From the NCBI GenBank assembly GCA_021770615.1, contig JAETQR010000047.1, positions 1 through 24,498 of the forward strand: 24,498 nucleotides of DNA, given 5' to 3'. The stretch comes from Lachnospiraceae bacterium. GTDB lineage: Bacteria; Bacillota_A; Clostridia; Lachnospirales; Lachnospiraceae. This document shows positions 23,079 through 24,498 of this stretch, one piece after another. The position numbers and the translations under genes were made by a program. The notes beneath the pieces were generated by a model, which saw only the letters and a list, made by a program, of their open reading frames with translations, had not been told where the DNA came from and made no database searches. Numbering within the stretch: position 1 is the first letter of the stretch; each line of letters begins with the position of its first letter.

Positions 23079-24346
23079 GAAGCACTCTGGAGATAATTTC
23101 TTGTTTACTTGCCAACCTGTTGCGTACTTACGAAACCCATCTGTTCTATGAGGCTTTTATGAGCCCGGTCAAAACAGTAAAAAACAGATTCCCCTTTTAT
23201 TTGGTGTATTTTATCCTCACATCAGTAACCGTTATTTATATTAACATTCCCATTCTGACACTTTCCGTGAATATCCTGTCTATGGTCGCAATAACTTTTT
23301 TATATAAAGCTGACATTAAAAAACGGCTTCTTGGATTCGTTTTTCTCTTTGGCGTGTGCTGCATATGTGAAACGGTTATTGCACTTTTGTCCGGGGTTAT
23401 TTCCCTTTCTTACCTGGAACGGTTTAATTTCTCTTCAACCGTCGGAGTCATCGGTATTCCGATCCTTCCCTTCATCCTTATCCTTTTATACAGGGGAATC
23501 CCGGAAAAAAGAAATAATGTTATGATCCCTCCTACCTACTACATCATGGCCGTCAGCGTACCCGGTTCATGTACTTATGTCGCCCTTGTTTGTTTTACTA
23601 TCGAGGGAATCCGGACCTGGCAGCTGGGTTCGATCGCGATCATTATGTTTGCCATGATGATCAGTGTATTCTGGCTGTATGAAAAGCAAATGAGATTTTA
23701 TAGCGAGGATAACAAAAAGAAAATTCTCGAAGTACAAAATGTGTATTACCAAAAACAATTAGAGTACATGCTCCTGTCCGAACAGGCGACACGCAGTCTC
23801 AGGCATGACATGAAAAACCATCTGCTGTCGATCTGTGCGCTGGCAAAAGAAAATAATGATCCGGCTGTCATACAATATGTGAATGATCTTCACCACTTAT
23901 CCTCTCCGGCCGGAGACAGTATCTCAAGCGGAAATATAGTAATCGACAGTATCCTGAACAGCAAACTGTCACTGGCAGCAGAAAGGGGCATCGATCTCCG
24001 ATTCGACATTGTAGTTCCTGAAAAGCTTTCTGTCGATGACATTGATATCACCATACTGCTTGGCAATCTGCTTGACAATGCGCTCGAAAACTTTGATGCA
24101 GCATCCGGATACCCGATCCTGTTCCGTCTCCGGTATGATAAAGGCAGACTACTCTTTCACTGCGAAAATCCGTATGCTGGTACCCTTAAGAAACGGGGCA
24201 GATCTTACAATACAGGCAAATCAGATCAGAAAAATCACGGTTTTGGACTACAGAACATAAATAACGTGGTAAATAAATACAACGGGGAACTAACGATCAA
24301 AGATGAAAATAATATATTCTGCGCAGATATTTTACTATATCTTTAG
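23075..24346 (+). CDS. GHKL-type sensor histidine kinase (AgrC-like)
   Basis: The 423-residue protein has six or so membrane helices in its first half (about 40-200) and no large extracellular domain, as in AgrC-type peptide receptors. The cytoplasmic part has a coiled dimerisation region, SLRHDMKNHLLSI with the phospho-accepting His244, and a GHKL ATPase domain with N box NLLDNALEN (331-339) and G box HGFGLQNI (388-395). The aspartate of the usual DxGxG box is replaced by a degenerate ENPY context (FHCENPYAG), which is normal for this kinase class. It is translationally coupled to the LytTR regulator by ATGA overlap. The ligand is unknown. Confidence 0.92.
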   Translation: MRSTLEIISCLLANLLRTYETHLFYEAFMSPVKTVKNRFPFYLVYFILTSVTVIYINIPILTLSVNILSMVAITFLYKADIKKRLLGFVFLFGVCCICETVIALLSGVISLSYLERFNFSSTVGVIGIPILPFILILLYRGIPEKRNNVMIPPTYYIMAVSVPGSCTYVALVCFTIEGIRTWQLGSIAIIMFAMMISVFWLYEKQMRFYSEDNKKKILEVQNVYYQKQLEYMLLSEQATRSLRHDMKNHLLSICALAKENNDPAVIQYVNDLHHLSSPAGDSISSGNIVIDSILNSKLSLAAERGIDLRFDIVVPEKLSVDDIDITILLGNLLDNALENFDAASGYPILFRLRYDKGRLLFHCENPYAGTLKKRGRSYNTGKSDQKNHGFGLQNINNVVNKYNGELTIKDENNIFCADILLYL

Positions 24347-24385
24347 AACAATAAACGGCATCTGATGTAAGCAGACCTGAGAGGG

Positions 24386-24433
24386 GCTGTCGCATTAGCG
24401 ATTGAAAAATCGTGAAGTGGCAGCTTCCTTTTT
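24386..24433 (+). terminator. Likely intrinsic terminator after the LytTR/GHKL pair
   Basis: GCTGTCGCATT and GAAGTGGCAGC (24386-24396 with 24414-24424) pair with one mismatch and several G-U pairs. An inner stem CGATT/AATCG extends the helix, and TTCCTTTTT follows. It begins 40 bases after the kinase stop codon. The T-run is interrupted, so efficiency is uncertain. The last 65 bases of the window after it hold nothing I can identify. Confidence 0.6.
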
Positions 24434-24498
24434 GCTGTGTTTTGAATAAATTCAGCGATTATTTCATCATTTTCTCATATTTCTTTAAAACAGGCGTA

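Noticed and set aside
24381..24400. GAGGGGCTGTCGCATT as the terminal inverted repeat of an insertion sequence.
   Set aside because: It resembles some transposon ends, but it pairs with a downstream arm followed by a T-rich run and sits just after a gene, which fits a terminator; no transposase is in view.
1..24498. CRISPR arrays, prophage or conjugative element genes.
   Set aside because: No regularly spaced direct repeats, integrase, terminase or relaxase sequences were seen.

Overview
The window looks like chromosomal DNA of a gut-type Lachnospiraceae bacterium (class Clostridia). This rests on the low-to-middling G+C, strong AGGAGG-type ribosome binding sites, and gene families typical of that group: GerMN lipoprotein, DUF5685, a J-domain protein with a Cys-rich tail, a ~420-residue LeuC, and a LytTR/GHKL two-component pair. 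I place it at family level only. Nearly all genes lie on the minus strand; the exceptions are one LysR regulator and the LytTR/GHKL pair at the right end.

Layout, left to right. 1-1330: a perfect-consensus promoter leaving the left edge, a tRNA-Ser(CGA) with its own terminator, and holA. 1330-7580: a minus-strand block with the DNA-uptake genes comEA and comEC at its ends; between them sit an OmpR-type response regulator, its sensor kinase and a GerMN lipoprotein. A strong promoter precedes comEA. 7618-8052: a small YdcZ-type membrane protein. 8053-8558: no genes, but a cluster of long hairpins. 8559-10326: leuC-leuD, without leuA or leuB nearby. 10327-10783: the leuC promoter and a 247-base quasi-palindrome. 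10784-12144: LysR regulator and NUDIX hydrolase, convergent, with overlapping stop codons. 12251-18545: a tightly packed run of a DUF6033-like protein, a small soluble protein, an EamA transporter, YqeY, a membrane protein, a J-domain protein, DUF5685, a zinc-ribbon membrane protein, a CDF metal transporter and a small membrane protein. 18576-21848: ruvB, ruvA and cardiolipin synthase. 21980-24346: a small XRE regulator facing away from an AgrA/AgrC-like pair, the two units sharing a -35 box.

The most unusual content is a set of long hairpins. Two start exactly on the stop codons of comEC and leuD. Every mismatch in their main stems becomes a G-U pair when read as the mRNA of the upstream gene, which suggests RNA structures kept by selection. 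The elements between leuD and the YdcZ-type gene share a conserved ~30-base loop region but have unrelated stems, so they look like a dispersed repeat family with freely changing arms. A fourth, much larger one sits between leuC and lysR and carries the leuC -35 box in its outer arm. Other points of interest are the two-component system inside the competence block, a sigma-D-like promoter before the DUF6033-like gene, a cardiolipin synthase with an Asp-to-Glu change in its second HKD motif, and divergent promoters that overlap at the -35.
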